A stretch of DNA of 64,000 bases from Phalacrocorax aristotelis (taxonomy: Eukaryota > Chordata > Aves > Suliformes > Phalacrocoracidae), in the NCBI RefSeq assembly GCF_949628215.1, contig NC_134311.1, positions 13,702,582 to 13,766,581 of the forward strand, given 5' to 3'. A model generated the notes under the pieces. It worked only from the letters and a program-made list of their open reading frames with translations, searched no databases and was not told the DNA's origin. Below, one piece after another: positions 45,849-60,800 of the stretch. A program made the position numbers and the translations under genes. Every line of letters starts with the position of its first letter. Position 1 is the first letter of the stretch.

Positions 45849-48800
45849 CTAGAAATAAAATGAAACTGAGTGGTGTCTCTCAATTTTGATGCACAGATTT
45901 TAAATACCCAAATAAATTCATTTAACTCATACAACTCTAAGTAAAAAGGTGAAGCCTTAAAACGCCACAACCCTTTTAGCCTTACAAACTTTCCTCTGAG
46001 TGTGTGTCTGATTATATTTTACACGAGTAGGAGAACTAAATCAGATACATTGTTTTGCACAGAGCTGCAAAAGAAAAAACACCAGACCAGTTACGGAAAG
46101 ACAAGCTCATACACAAAGCTCACGAGCTTCACACACACAGACTCCCTGATTCAGACAAGAGGAGACAAAAGGTTTGCTAATAGTGAGGAAAGTTTATGAA
46201 AATGAATGAAGTAGCAACAATTTATTCTGTTCTTACTTTCACTATTGTTCATCCAGAATAACTCAGTGATACTGATGTAAGTGAGAACAGATTTAGTTCA
46301 GTGTTGCAGTTTAAACCCAGGTGACAACTAAGCACCACACATCCACTTGCTCGCTCCCACCTGGTGGGGAGGGGGAGAGAATTGGAAGGGTAAAAGGGAA
46401 ATGAGGGAAAACTCATTGGGTTGAGATAAAGACAGTTTAACAGGTAAAGCAAAAGCTGCAGGCACAAACAAAGCAGAACAGAAATTCATTCACTGTCTTC
46501 CCATGGGCAGGCAGGTGTTCAGCCATCTCCAGGAAAGCAGGGCTCCATCATATGTAATGGTTACTTGGGGAAAAAAAAAATATAATCACCCCAAACGTCC
46601 CTCCCTTCCTTCCTTCTTCCCCCAGCTTTATATGCTGAGCATGACATCATATGGTGTGGAATATCCCTGGCGTCAGTTGGGGTCAGCTGTCCCTGCTGTG
46701 TCCCCTCCCAACTTCTTTTGCACCCCAGCCTACTCACTGGTGGGGTGGGGTGAGGGGCAGAAAAGGCCTTGACTCTGTGTAAGCCCTGCTCAGTAGGAAT
46801 GATAACATCCCTGTGTTATCAGCACTATTTCCACCACAAATCCAAAACATAGCCCCATACTTGTGACTGTAAGGAAAATTAACTCTATCCCAGCCAAAAC
46901 CAGAGCATTCTGTATATCATCTCTTATCAAAACCTACAGGTTTTCATCCAGACCCCTCAGGACAAGATCCAGAGGAAAAAGTTTCACTCACTGCTTCTTC
47001 ATGTTCCTTCCAGCAGTCGTAATCTGTTGCCATGGCAATACTAGCATAACTCATTCCAGCTTCTTTCGCAAGAATCACTTCAGGCACTGTGGTCATGTTG
47101 ATAACATCAGCTCCCCAGCTGCGAAACATCAAGCTTTCTGCTCGAGAACTGAAACGTGGACCTTCGATTGTGATCATTGTCCCCTTGGAATGACACTGGA
47201 GCCCAAGCTTCTTGGCAGTCTCAATAAGAACCTGCAAAACATGCCAATATCAGGAAAAGGAAATAATTCCTCTAGTGCCTGGCTTTTGCATACCATCAAA
47301 AAACTTACGTACAAAAGAAATCAGTTTTATACAAAGCAGTCAAACTTCATATGGCTACAGCTGTCCAAAACTAAGGATCAGTTTCAATTTTAAAATCCAG
47401 CAAGAGAAATTAATGGTCCTACTAACAGGAATGATCCTGAACTCATCTGATTTTGTTAGTATCAGTCGGATTACTGTTTTCAGTGCAGACCAAGAAGTTT
47501 GGAAAACAGGAATTTTTGCATGATATTTAGCCTGTGCTTACGTTCAGAACAGAATGGTGAAAACACTCCACGGAGCACTAGATTACCGCATGGTGCAGCT
47601 GAGCCGTTGAGAACAGTAAAAGAAAATTTACTTTTTGAAGTAAAACTTTACAAGCATATATTTCAAAGAGTACCCTGGGAATCTGTAGAGGAATTATTAC
47701 CTCATTTCCCCATGTCAGTGACTGAGCTGTACACTTTACATATACTATGTACTTCACATTAGCCTTTACAGTTCGAACTAGGATCTTGTATATGGCAGAA
47801 TCATCATGATTTTCTCTCTTGGTAAATGGCCTGGGTAACACCAGGTGATACAGTAGGGATAAGAGAGTACCAGCATATGTAAATGGAACTAGGATGCCAT
47901 AAATGTCCTGAGTAGGAAGGGGAAAGTAAATATGATGACATCTGTTTAAAATGACCACCAACAGAAAAGTGAAAAGAAAAGTAGCATGAAAAATTGTGAC
48001 AGGACAGGAGAGGCCTTTGCAAAACAGCAGCAGTGAAAACCTAGTCTGACACCACTAGAAACTGCCTTGTCAGCATCATAAACTTCATGCTGGCGAGGTG
48101 GAGCAGCGTCCCTGCAAAATGCTGTGAGAAGCCTGCACTCAGGCTGGACAGTCGACCTGCCATACATGGGTGCAACAAACAGCGATACCTGGAGTGTGCT
48201 ATATGACCTTGTGGGGTACCGCCTCACTGACATGTACATCAGTGGATTCTGTGGAGCAGCACCAGTACACACAAAGCTGGACCACCCACATCTCCCACTG
48301 CAGATGTGTGTAAACAGGTAAACCTGCACCCACAGAAGAGGGTAGGTGTGCGTGTAATCCACATATGCTGGGGAAGAGTATTTGTGCATGCAACTGTGTG
48401 AATATGCACACAGGGTAAAGCAGAGCTTCTGGGGATTAGTCATAGAAGGATATTTAGAAAATTGTAGGTGTTTATTAACATGCTGTAAGTTAATCTAATA
48501 TTAATCACATCTAATACTGTGGTTTAATGCTGATATACATTCTGAATATGTGATTCACTTATTGCCAGTTAATTACATTTTGTTAATAAATCAGACAATT
48601 TCAATGGTGATGACTTAAATCACAGTTAAGCAGTATTTCCCCGAAAAGCTCTAAAGTTTCAACTTTACTCCCTATAAGATGTTGCAGTGAGCCCCAGTTT
48701 CTGAAAGCAGTAATAACCAAGGTTCCCAATGTTATTCAAAATTTGCAGTTGGAAAAAAGATAAACTCCTTTCAGATTCTTATTTCATTTACAGTGTATAA

Positions 48801-51800
48801 ACCAAATAAAACAGTATTTTCATGTATTTGCAAAAATGTAATATAATATAAAGTTTTCATGCAAAATTCCTTAATTGGTTTATTACATTAATAGTTTTGG
48901 CTTTATTATTATTTCATTTATCTATGAAATTCCCTTGAATTTGGATGAATTGGGCTAAAATGATCCCAACAACTTTCAGGGATAGTTCCAGGAAAAAAGT
49001 TTATGTCACTTTTAAGCTGTATTTTCAAGTGAAGCAAAAGTATCCCTTTTCAGCCTTGCTAAGTACTCAAAACCACGTGTTCTTTAAAACATCTGTTAGG
49101 CTGATTAGAACACATAGGCTAATGAGATAATGATCACATGTGAGATTGGGAAGTACCTAAATTTTTTTTCTTTTTGCAAAGGAGCATTTCTCTGTTGGCT
49201 TTTCAAAAAATATAATAGCCAAAGAACATTGTCTCTACCTATTTAACAATTGAATGAAAACTAGCCTTGGTGTACATTTCCTGCAACCGCATATCTATTT
49301 ACTTTTTTTAAAAAAATGAGAAAGAGGCATAGTGTGCAGTACTGCCAATCACTTCAGTAATAGCACTGTTTTTAATCAGTTTCAGAAACTGTAGAGTTAG
49401 CTCTCAATAAACTCCTTTTATCTGTTGTGACATGACATCATGCTCACAGTCATTAAGCAGCTGTATGCCAACTAATCTTTGGTAAGATCATGTGGCTAGG
49501 CTCTTGTTGCATGAAAAATGCAAAGTATTTTGCATAATTTGCTGCTCAGTGGAAGAAGGGCAAAAGCATGCACATGTATAATATGTAGTGGTTTGTTTCC
49601 TCCTGAGATTTAAAATGTCTTTACATCATTGCAAAACACCTTGATTCCTAGTGCACTGAAGCATTGTTCTACTAACAGTGCTGTGGACCTGCTGGTGGAT
49701 ATCTTGAAACCACACTGTGTCTGGCCAATTAACAAAAATATCCTTTAATGACGCTGAAGTGAACTGGTGACAAGACCAGAATAGCTCAGTAGTACAAATA
49801 TTTGTACATGCTCTGGGTACAGATTGGGCCACCTGCTTCACAATTCAGCTTTGTCCTGCTCAGTGCAGTAACTGACTGCAGAGAGAACAAGCCTCTTAAA
49901 TGGATATGACTGATTCTGTAAGCATTCCTGTGCCCCTGGAGAATACACCTCCTTGCAGCTTCTGATCAGAGTGTTCCAAAACAGGGTAAAATACTCAGTT
50001 CAATCTTCACCTTCCCTTTTCCTCAGATCTAAGAATACACTAAGATGGTATATTTAATCACAGATATGCTTCTTCCAGAAGCTTATAAAGGTGTTGAAAA
50101 ACAAAGCAGTGTTTCACACTGCTTAGTCTAGAGCGTTTTGAAGCCTGAAAATCTTGAAGCGACAAAACTAAGAGCAACAGTTAAGGATAAAAGGCTACTG
50201 TAATTTGGCTTGTTTAACTAAGCCTTGACTCTTAATGACCATCCACTGCTACAAGGCACAGAAGCACAAATGCAATATTGTAACTTCTGTGAATGCTAAA
50301 GTACTATTTATTTAGTTCTTTGTATTAAGTATGTAGACTGCCTCTACCAAAGCTGCAGTTTTATTCAGAACAACAAAAAAACCCTAATTCCTAATTTTAT
50401 GTTCCTGCTTTGTCCACTTTGTTGCTCTCTTGTAACCTTTGTCCTGTTATTAAGACCCTGGGGAAATCTAGGTTGCCAGCTGTCACCTTCTGCATACCTC
50501 CCTTAGGAAGACACCTCCTACAGACACAAGATCTTTTACTTCCCATGCCTTACAAATGTTACATTTTTCCTTAATACAATGATGTACCTGAGAAACAGGA
50601 ATAAAGAGGTGCAAATTCCCTCCGTATCCTAAGAATGCATAATGCATAGAATGATAGAATCACAGAATACCACGTTGGAAGGGACGTCAGGGATCATCTG
50701 GTCCAACCTTTCTTGGCAAAAGCACAGTCTAGGCAAGATGGCAGAGCACCGTGTCCAGCTGAATCTTAACTGTCCAATGTTGGGGAATTAGATCACTATA
50801 TCATAAATCTAACATTTCTAAATACTGTTATAGAATTTACTAACCTCTCTGGTTTTGGTGCAGAACGGCTCTGCCATTGGAATATGACATACTCCTGAAA
50901 GAGCGGAATGCTGCCCATTGTATAAAGTACAATGTCTTCTAGTTGTCCTAGAAAAGCAGAAAACATGCTCAGAAAGCAGAACAGGGAGAAAAGAGAAAGC
51001 AAGAAATTTACACAAATCCAAAAAACATAGCATTCATGGGAGGGAACAAAAAATATCAGTACGATATTAACGACCACCTGTAATCCTGTTTTGCCTCTCT
51101 TGAGCAAAAGAATTGAGCTCAAGAGCATAAAACTGTTACTCCAGTAGTGCACTGTCAATTAATCAAAGAAAATCTACTGTTAACAAGATGCTGAAATGAT
51201 GGTTTTTTCCTAAATGACACAAACAGCCACATTATGCTGCGATTGTACCCAAAAGAAATCAGCTAAATTTAATAGCCAGGCAAGTAATCTCTGAAAAAAA
51301 GAGCACAGTGAGCTTTCAGGAAGGGAAGGAATCAAGTCTGAATTACCACAAAACTAGTCAAAATAGAGCTTGTTCATATCATCATATTCCTACACTGAAA
51401 GGATGATAATTTATAGGAACAGCTTCCTGAATAAAAGAGGTGTGAATCAAACCAGAAGAACTCTGGAACAGAATGTCTTCATATTCTCAGAAAGATTACA
51501 CACATGCTTTGGCATCTTACAAGTAGAAGAATCCCTCTTCTCCCTTCTTTCAACTGAGAAACTGTTTCCTTGCATGGAAATGGTCAAACATGCTGCAGAA
51601 ATTACCATCCAGCATGACATTTAGACAACTACTGGAACTGTTACCTCAAGCTAATTCAGCCAACTGGATGGCGAAAACCCTCTGGAATACAATGGAGACA
51701 CTCCCTTCTTCCCCCCAGTGTGTCACATACTGTACTTTGTAGGAGAAAAGTGAGGCAACAGCCAAATTCAATCCACAGTTAAAAATAACAAAATTTCTGC

Positions 51801-54800
51801 TGGCAGTACTGCTCACAACAGTTACCCACCCAAGTCACCAACAAATATTTAAAAGAAGGTCTTAAACAGAAGCTACACGTTAGAGTAGATTTGAAGAAAA
51901 AAGAACCGATAGGGTAGCCTTAAGGATGAGATTATAAAATAGGAAAAGAGATCAGCAAATTAAAAACATACGCAAAATGGGAAAAAGCTGTTAAAATCAG
52001 TTGAAACACTAATATTAATTTTTCCTTTATGGGATACTGAAGAGCTACAATTAGCATGTATCTGATTTTACATACTTTTTTCAGTGTCTGCTAATGAATT
52101 ATTTAGAATTGGAGGAAATGGGAAAAGTCATAATCTATTTCCTGCATTATAGCATTTCAGATGTTGTTAGTCAAGCCCTTTCACTCAGGAAAGCCCTGAG
52201 GAAAGATCACATATGTACAAATATTAATCTGACTTTCAGATACTCTATGTTCTTCGGAGAGAACGGCCACATCACTGTGTGGTCTAATGAAGAAATCCCA
52301 CTATGTTCAGCGCCATACATACAAACTGCATCAGAATAAGCAGCAATGGTAAGACCTATGACTGCTCTGAGCAAGGGACCACACGTGTTTGTACTCAGAG
52401 TGCAACAATTTCTCTTCTGCATGGAAGGCTGCAACTCTGCAAAGGCCACAGCTATTCGATATGTGGCCAGCTGATTTGTCTGTACGTTGCTACGCTTAGG
52501 GTGAGAATAAAGGCAGATCTGAACCAATCTCTGATTCTTGCTATCCATGAAGCCATGGCTGGCACAGAGGAATGTCTTTCAGCCTCTCCTTCTTTCCACA
52601 CCCCTGCGACACAAGTCAGGAGTTGGCCATCCTGATCCGTCCCACTCACCTGCCTGAAGGTATAGGGCAGCAGCATGTAATTTTCACTGCTGCAATATTG
52701 TTCCACTGTATCCCTTGCAGACAGAATAAAGGTTACACAATCACAGATGCTTTCCTTGCTTTACTCTCACAAAGAGCCAGAAAGCAAACGACAGTATCTG
52801 CCTAAGGCTCCCCTCATTACAGGAATTTCAAGACCTTCCCCACCTACCCTGACAGACTCCTTATGGAGCCAGCAGGAAACAAGAAATAAGGAACTCAACA
52901 GCCATTCTTCAAAGACAATCTACTCCTTATATCTCACCGTTTTAAATGCGGAGAAGTCTGCATGCCCTTCATCAAAAGGAGAGCCTGCTTAACAACAGAG
53001 CATGACTGAATGTTATACAATAACTGGATTGTTTACATTAGAACAGGAAGAAGTCACCAAGTGCCTGCCTAGAAACTAGCCATGCTATTTGTAGTAGAAG
53101 CGCACAATCCAGACGGATCAAGGATAGCATGAAGGGAAAGTACAGAGGTGCCCTACTGGGGGAGATCAGAAGAAGCACCTGAAAGCATTGGAGGTGGTAA
53201 CTGCAAGCAAACAGCTAAGAGCCAGGGCTGCAAAGCTCCTGCTGTCCATCTGACCTCTGTAGGGCTCTAAGGAGAACCCCCACCAGACCCTCATGCTGCC
53301 TCTGTACCAAACAGTGGACAGTGATACAAGGAGAAAAGGGACTTCTTGCCCTAGGAAAGGAGCACATATGTTTTTATGCATAATCACATTATTGTACAGT
53401 TTTGCTGTGCCTGCCTTGCCCTTACCGGTTTTTCAAATTCAAAGCTACATGTACTACAATTCTGAAGGTGTGCCCAGAGTTTGTATTCCCCACCCTGCAG
53501 CAATAGTCACACTTTTAATCAAACAGTAACATGGCTTTTGCTCCTTCAGTTTGTTTTTATTACAGTAACACTAGATTTTGCTGGCAATGCTGACTACGAC
53601 TAATGCTAGGAAGCAAAATCCAACTCAAATAAGTGAGCAAACCAATCATTTCCATCTGTGATGAACAGTCGTCTACCACTTGCATCATCACCTTACCCTT
53701 TCTTCCAGTAGCGTTGAATTATCAACAAGCTATTAGTATTTAAAGAACAAATGAAAATTCACACTGACATCTGCTGTATAAAAAGCAGTCTCAGCATGCT
53801 CGGCCTCTTCAGGGACACTGAAAGAAAATTCTCCCATAAAAAATTTTACAAGAGTGTAACAATACTGTAATAATTATAGTGGTGTATGTGACAGAATTCT
53901 AACAATAAAGTTGGCAATTGTTACAATATTTCTTTTATGAAGCTATTTTCTGCATCTTCCTGCCTGAGTTGAGTCACCTAAGTAGTTATGTTCTTACTTT
54001 TCTTTTCCTAGCATACATCAGCAGCAAACCAAACAGAAAGCATCAAAAAAAAGCCCCTAATCAGTCTGATATAGCCAGGTGACTAACAGTGCTGTAATAA
54101 ACTAACAGGAGCCAAAGGAATAAAAAAAAAATTATTCCAGATTTATTTTCAGTCACTTATTTCAAAGATGTGAACAACTGTTGTAGCCTGTAATAGTACC
54201 TGTGGTTACTTCTGCATTTGGAAATAGAGAGAACACCATGGAAATATTTTGGTACTTATTTAACAAAATGTATCTTTTATTGTTTACACACACACTAATA
54301 GATAAACATGAAAGCAGCAGAGGCTCTATATATGAAATCAAACACTAGGAGTGCTAATGATCTGCAGAATTAAGCTCTCAAACGTTTGGAAATAGTATAT
54401 AGTTCTAGTTACACCTATTCAGCATTTCTCACTGTAAGTTAAACCTATGCCCTAAATTAGACAGAAGTCCTAAACAACTCTATATATTGAGATATTGTCA
54501 TTAACGCCACAGTGTGAATGCCCAAGGGGAGCAAATTACAACTGCTGCCTACAGCTTTCTGCTCAATTCTAGCTCTTCTCCCATTCCCATTCACTATTCC
54601 TTCTTCTTGCTTCATACCCAAAAGGCGAATCATGATGTGCTCCCTTACTGTGATACCAAAAGGTACCTGAACACTTAGAAGGCACTGATTTTAACAGCAG
54701 CTTGAGCAAATCCTTCCCATCTAGACCCAAGCCTCCTTCCTATGTAGTGCCTGGCATAGGTTAATCACTATATAGAACCCAGGTTACCTTTCAACAAAAA

Positions 54801-57800
54801 TTAATCAACTGTTTTTGCAGCTTTAACAAGTGCCTTATTTCCAAGACTACTCACATAGTTTGTTTTCAGGACCCTGACCTTACATTAGAAGTTTTTTCAG
54901 AAAAACTGCATCTTTCCAGACTTTGGTGGGCAATTAATCTATTTTGCCCCGTGAAAGTATCTTCCTGTCAGCAGCACTGTTTTCATAAAATCATAGAATG
55001 CTTTGGGTTGGAAAGGACCCTTGGAGATCACCTAGTCCAACCCTCCTGCAGTGAGCAGGGACATCTTCAACTAGACCAGGTGGCTCAGAGCCCCGTCCAA
55101 CCTGACCTTGAATGTTTCTAGGGATGCGGCATCTACCACCTCTGGGCAGCCTGTGCCAGTGTTTCACCACACTTATTGTAAAAAATTTTTTCTTTATATC
55201 CAGTCTAAATCTACCCTCCTTCAGTTTAAAACCATTACCCCTTGTCCTGTCGCAACAGGCCTTCTTAAAGAGATTGTCCTCTTCCTTCCTATAGTCCCCC
55301 TTCAAGTACTGAAAGGCTGCAGTAAAGTCTCCCTGCAGCCTTCTCTTCTCCAGGCTGAACAACCAAAACTCTCTCAGCCTGTCCTCATAGCAGAGGTGCT
55401 CCAGCCCTCAGATCATTTTTGTGGCCTCCTCTAGACCCGCTCCAACAGTTCCATGTCCTTCTTGTGCTGAGGGCTCCAGGCTCGATGCAGCACCCCAGGT
55501 GGGGTCTCATGAGAGCAGGGTAGAGGGACAGAATCAACTCCCTCAACCTGCTGGCCATGCTGCTTCTGATGCAGCCCAGGATATGGTTCACTTTCTGGGC
55601 TGCAAGCGCACATTGTTGGCTCATGTCCAGCTTTTCACCCACCAGTACCCCCAAGTCCTTCTCCACAGGGCTGCTCTCAATCCCTTCATTCCCCACCCTG
55701 TATTGATATTGGGGGTTGCCCCAGCCCAGGAGCAGGACTTCACACTTGGCTTTCCTGAACCTCATAAGGTTCTTACAGGCCCACCTCCCCAGGTTGTCAA
55801 GGTCACTTTGGATGGCATACCATCCCTCAGGCATGTCAGCTGCACCGCTCAGCTTGGTGTCATCTGGAAACTTGCTTAGGGTGCACTCAATCCCACTATG
55901 TCATTGATGAAGACATTAAACAGTACTGGTCCCAGTACGCACCCCTGAAGGACACCACTTGTCACCAGTCTCCATCTGGATATCAAGCTGTTGACCACTA
56001 CCCTCTGGATGTGACCATACAGCCAATTCCTTATCCACTGAACAGTCCACCCATAAAATCCGTATCTCTCTAATTTAGAGAGAAGGATGCTGTGGAGGAC
56101 TATGTCAAAGGCCAGAGAGATGACACCTGTTGCTTTTCCCTTGTCCCCTGATGTAGTCACTCCATCATAGAAAGTCACTAGGTTGGTCAGGCAGGACTTG
56201 CCCTTGCGGAAGCCATGCTAGCTGTCTTGAGTCACCTCCCTGTCCTCCATGTGCCTCAGCGTAGCTTCTAGGATGATCTGTTCTATGATCTTCCCAGGCA
56301 CAGATGCGAGGCTGACAGGACGGTAGCTCCCAGGGTCCTCCTTTCTACCCTTTTTAAAGGTGGGCACAATGTTTGCCTTCTTCCAGTCCCCCGGGACTTC
56401 ACCTGACTGCCACGACTTTTCAAATATCATGGAGAGTGGCTTGGCAACTACATCAGCCAATTCCCTCAGGACTCTGCAATGCATCTCATCAGGTCCCACA
56501 GACTTGTGTATGTTCAGGTTCCTCAGGTGGTAACAAACCTGATCTTCCCTTACAGTATGAGGGGCTTTAACCCCAGCTCCCACAGTCCCATCTTGTGGTC
56601 CATCGACTCACAAGGGATGAGAAGAAAGGTTATCTTCTCACCCCTGCAAGACTGAGGCCAAGAAGTTGTTGATTACCTCAGCCTTCTCCTCATCTGTTGA
56701 TGCTAGGTTGCCATTCTTGTTCATCTGAGGGGTATGCTTTCTTTAACCTTCCTTTTCTGGTTGACATACTGTAGAAGCCCATAATGATTCATAATTCTCA
56801 ATGATTTATGATATATAATGCAATCAGTCTTACACATGATACACCCTTGTGAAAGGTAAAAATGCAGACCCTACGTCCAAAGAACCAGCAGTCTAACACT
56901 CACCGGCAAAGACATCAGGGAAAAGGACTTATCACCGAAATCAAATTGTCAAATGAAACAGACTATTATGACTTGTCAGTTTTCTGAATTAAAGGGCAAA
57001 CTAGTAATGATTTTAAAAATTCATATTACATATTGTTTTCCACACTGATACATTCTCACATGCTTTTCTGAGAAGCTTCTTCGTTTCCTGGAGCCATGAA
57101 ACAAGTCCCTACAAGTTCCCATTCTTCTACATCAAAATGAAAACTTACTTGCCCATATGAAACACTGCTCATATACAAGCTATGCCATTACTACTGGTGA
57201 CCATCTGAACAAACTCTAAATGAAAACACAGATCACAGAATCACAGAATGGCTGAGGTTGGAAGGGACCTGTGGAGGTTGTCTGGTCCAACGCCCTGCTC
57301 AAGCAGGGCCACCTAGAACTAGTTGCCCAGGACCATGTCCAGGTGACTTCTGAATATCTCCAAGCAGGTAGACTCCACTACCTCTTTGGGCAACCTGTAC
57401 CAGTGCTCAGTCATCCTCACAGCAAAAAAGTGTTCCCTACTGTTCAGAGGGAACCTCCTGTGTTTCAGTTTGTGCCCACTGCCTCTGGTCCTGCCACTGG
57501 TCACCACTGGAAAGGGCCTGGCTCTGTCTCTTTGCACCCTCCCTTCAATATTTGTATGGATTGATGAGATCCCCCTTGAGTCTTCTTTTCTCCAGGCTGA
57601 ACAGCCCCAGATCTCTCAGCCTTTCCACATAGGAGAGATGCTCCAGTCCCTTCAGCACCATCGTGACCCTTTGCTGGACCCTCTCCAGTATGTCCATGTT
57701 CCTCTTGCACTGGGGAAGCTGGAACCCGTCACAGTACTCCAGGTGTGGCCTGACCAGTGCTGGGTAGAGGGGAAGGTGGATCACCTCGACCTGCTGGTAA

Positions 57801-60800
57801 CACCTGTACTAATGCAGCCCAGGATACTATTTGCCTTCTTTGTTTCAACGTACATGATCCCTGTCCTTTCAGTCATCTTCACATCAGATAAATATACTGA
57901 TTTGTTCTATAACCTTTTTTTCCCCTTCTTCTTGAAAGGGACATGTTCTTAAAACCCAAACTTAACCAAGCTGATTATTTCCCTTCCAGCATAGAATTTA
58001 TGATGCAGGCTGGCAAGTGCTGGGAAATTTAAAGCTGTGGGAAGAGATTAGGTAGCTTCAAAATGAATTGTTCATTTTGGTAATGACAGTTTGGATGAGA
58101 GGTGGTCTCAGATTTCATATCTTGGTTCATTTCCTGGCTCTGTTAATGTCTTTCTGCCTGACCTGTGCATGAGTTAGTTCCTCCATACTTCCACCCCTCA
58201 TCCATAGCAGATAATAAATGCAATCGTTCCAACTGTTTCTTTTTTAAAACTGCAGGCTCTCTGGGCCAGAGGGTACTTCTTACCATGCATGCAATTCACA
58301 GCGCAGCACAGTTAGGGTCCCCTCACCTACCTGCTAGATGATAATGCTGTCAAAATAACTAGTGCTTTACTCGCAGTCATCAAAACCATGTTCCCAAGTA
58401 TGTTTAATATCTTTCCTACATAAATCAATATTCATTCTAAAATTATTCATTTCCAAGTACTACTGGCAGAATAAGGATGATTATGATTTAACATGTATAA
58501 ACAAAGTGATCAGCCTAAATACTTTTCGACTTAAAAAAAAAAAAAAAAGACAACCATTGTCAGTGGTACAGCTGCTCTCCACCCATAAATCAACTCTAGT
58601 AAAACAGGAAGCAGTTTATATAGGGCTTGCTTCTGCAGGGTACTTAAAACATACTCTCTTAAAAGAAAAAAAGCATTTCAATTACACAAAACATGTCAGT
58701 AAGTCAAAACTTGAATAGCACTGCACTACAGAGAACAAACCTAGGTATACATGTTCAGTTGGCGATGAAATATTTCCAGCAGCCTCACGAAAGCACAAAA
58801 AGGCCACGTAAACCATTCCAAACACTTAAAATTGGGTGGAACAACAATATGACTTCTAGATATAGTACACCTGTAAGTAGTAATAATAAATTTACCTCTT
58901 AAAATGTGTAACTGTATTTTTGAAATATTTGGTGTAGTTGGTGATCATTAAATGTAGCACTTTTTTCCTCCCCCTTTGCTTGAATTTTTCTGAACATCAG
59001 ATAATCAAGGAGGGGAGGACTGACTGGAATACAGAATCTATGGAGAAATTTTACTTCCTTATGATTCTTAGCAATTCAAAAATGTTAGCATCTCTCCTTG
59101 TTTCAAAACCACCTCCTCTCTTTTCCCACTGTGTTACATTTTGTCTGTCTTCTGTAGAGCCTCACTATTACTGCATATATTTTCCTACCTGGCTCCTACT
59201 ACAGTTTCTTGCACCTCTCCATCTCATTACAGATTCTTCTTAAAACTTAGAACAGCCTGTGCTCTTATCCATGTTTCTCCCCCACATCTGAGTGTAGATC
59301 TCTTCAGAAAAGTCTTCCCAAGGAGTTATACTTCCATTCATTCAAGGCTGTTCTTCAAAGGCTGGTATTTCTTCTATGGCTGTTAGAGCCGAACTTCTTG
59401 TAATCTCATTCCTGTTTCCTATCACGACTTGTATGAATCTCACTTTTTGCCATAAGAAGTGAGGCTATTGCCCCATTTCACAAAAACTTTATTTAACATT
59501 ATGAGGTTATGATATGGTTTAACCCCACTTGTCCCCTTTTTATTCCCCCAAAACTAAGAACACAATGTTACTTACCTGTCTATGAACTGGTCAATTATGA
59601 CAAGATCACCAGGTTGTATTTCCTCTTGTAATGAGCCACAGGCAGTAGTCACTAACACATGCGAACAATTTTCTTCTTTTAATGCCCAGATATTGGCACG
59701 GTAATTGACGTTCGATGGCATAATTGTATGATGTCTTCCATGTCTGCACAGATGTATGTTGCAAGAGAGTAAAATAAATCACACTGAAATTGCCTCCCTT
59801 CTCCCAGATAAAGAGAATTCCAGGAGATGTAATTTCCCTAACAACATTGTAAATGGAACTGATCAGTTCTGCTGCTTCCAGTGTAGCTTGTTTTCCTAAC
59901 TGTATTAAGGTTCTCTTAGTATTTGATTTGAGAAGAAGTGATGTAGTTTCTTTTTAAATGTAAAATTTTTAAGTTCAAGACTGCAATGAAAAGAATCTTG
60001 AAAATACAATCCAAATATACGTTAGCAGCTTCAAGAGTATAAAAAGCATGCATTTTTCTCTGAATTTTGTAAGTCAGTTTCACAGATTCTGAAAACTCAG
60101 GTGTGGTAAGTTAAATATTTCATACACTACAACAAATTTGTGAGATTATATAAACCTCTACAAATTTTCTGCTCAGAAGTGCTGTTTGTATTCTCCTACC
60201 CAGAAAAGAACAGCACACCACAGGAAATTAAAAACAGAAAGAACACAGTTTTAAGCTGTCATCTTCCCAAAGAAAACAGCAGAATCATCACATTTTTCTC
60301 TTTGCTCTTAAAATCTGACAGCTTTCATAAATTAGAAGAATGACTTTATACTGTTGCAGTATGTTTGTTCTCTACAGGAAATACTTAGCCTTATAAGCAT
60401 AAGCTTTAGCGTTATCTCAGTCATTGATACAGAGGTACATCACTCACATAATGATTAAACACATTTGAAAATTATTTTCAACTACTTAAGAAGTAAGGAG
60501 GAACTTAATTTCCCAACTGTTCTTTCACAGAGACCAAAAGGTCTTAAGAATTTGATCAACTGGAAACTGGTAGCTGCACACAACATGCTCATGCACTGTC
60601 AGGTAGGATCCCCATGTCGTCATTAGCATTTCTGATAAACTACTAGGCATCTAGATTTATTGTTTAATGTTGCAGCTGTTGTCATAATCATCTTCTAGAA
60701 TATACATGCTTTTTTTTTTTTTAATCTGGCAATCACGAGCAACTCTTATTTTTCCCAAAACACAAAATGAATTGCAGGTATCTTAGCCCCAACAGTAAAC

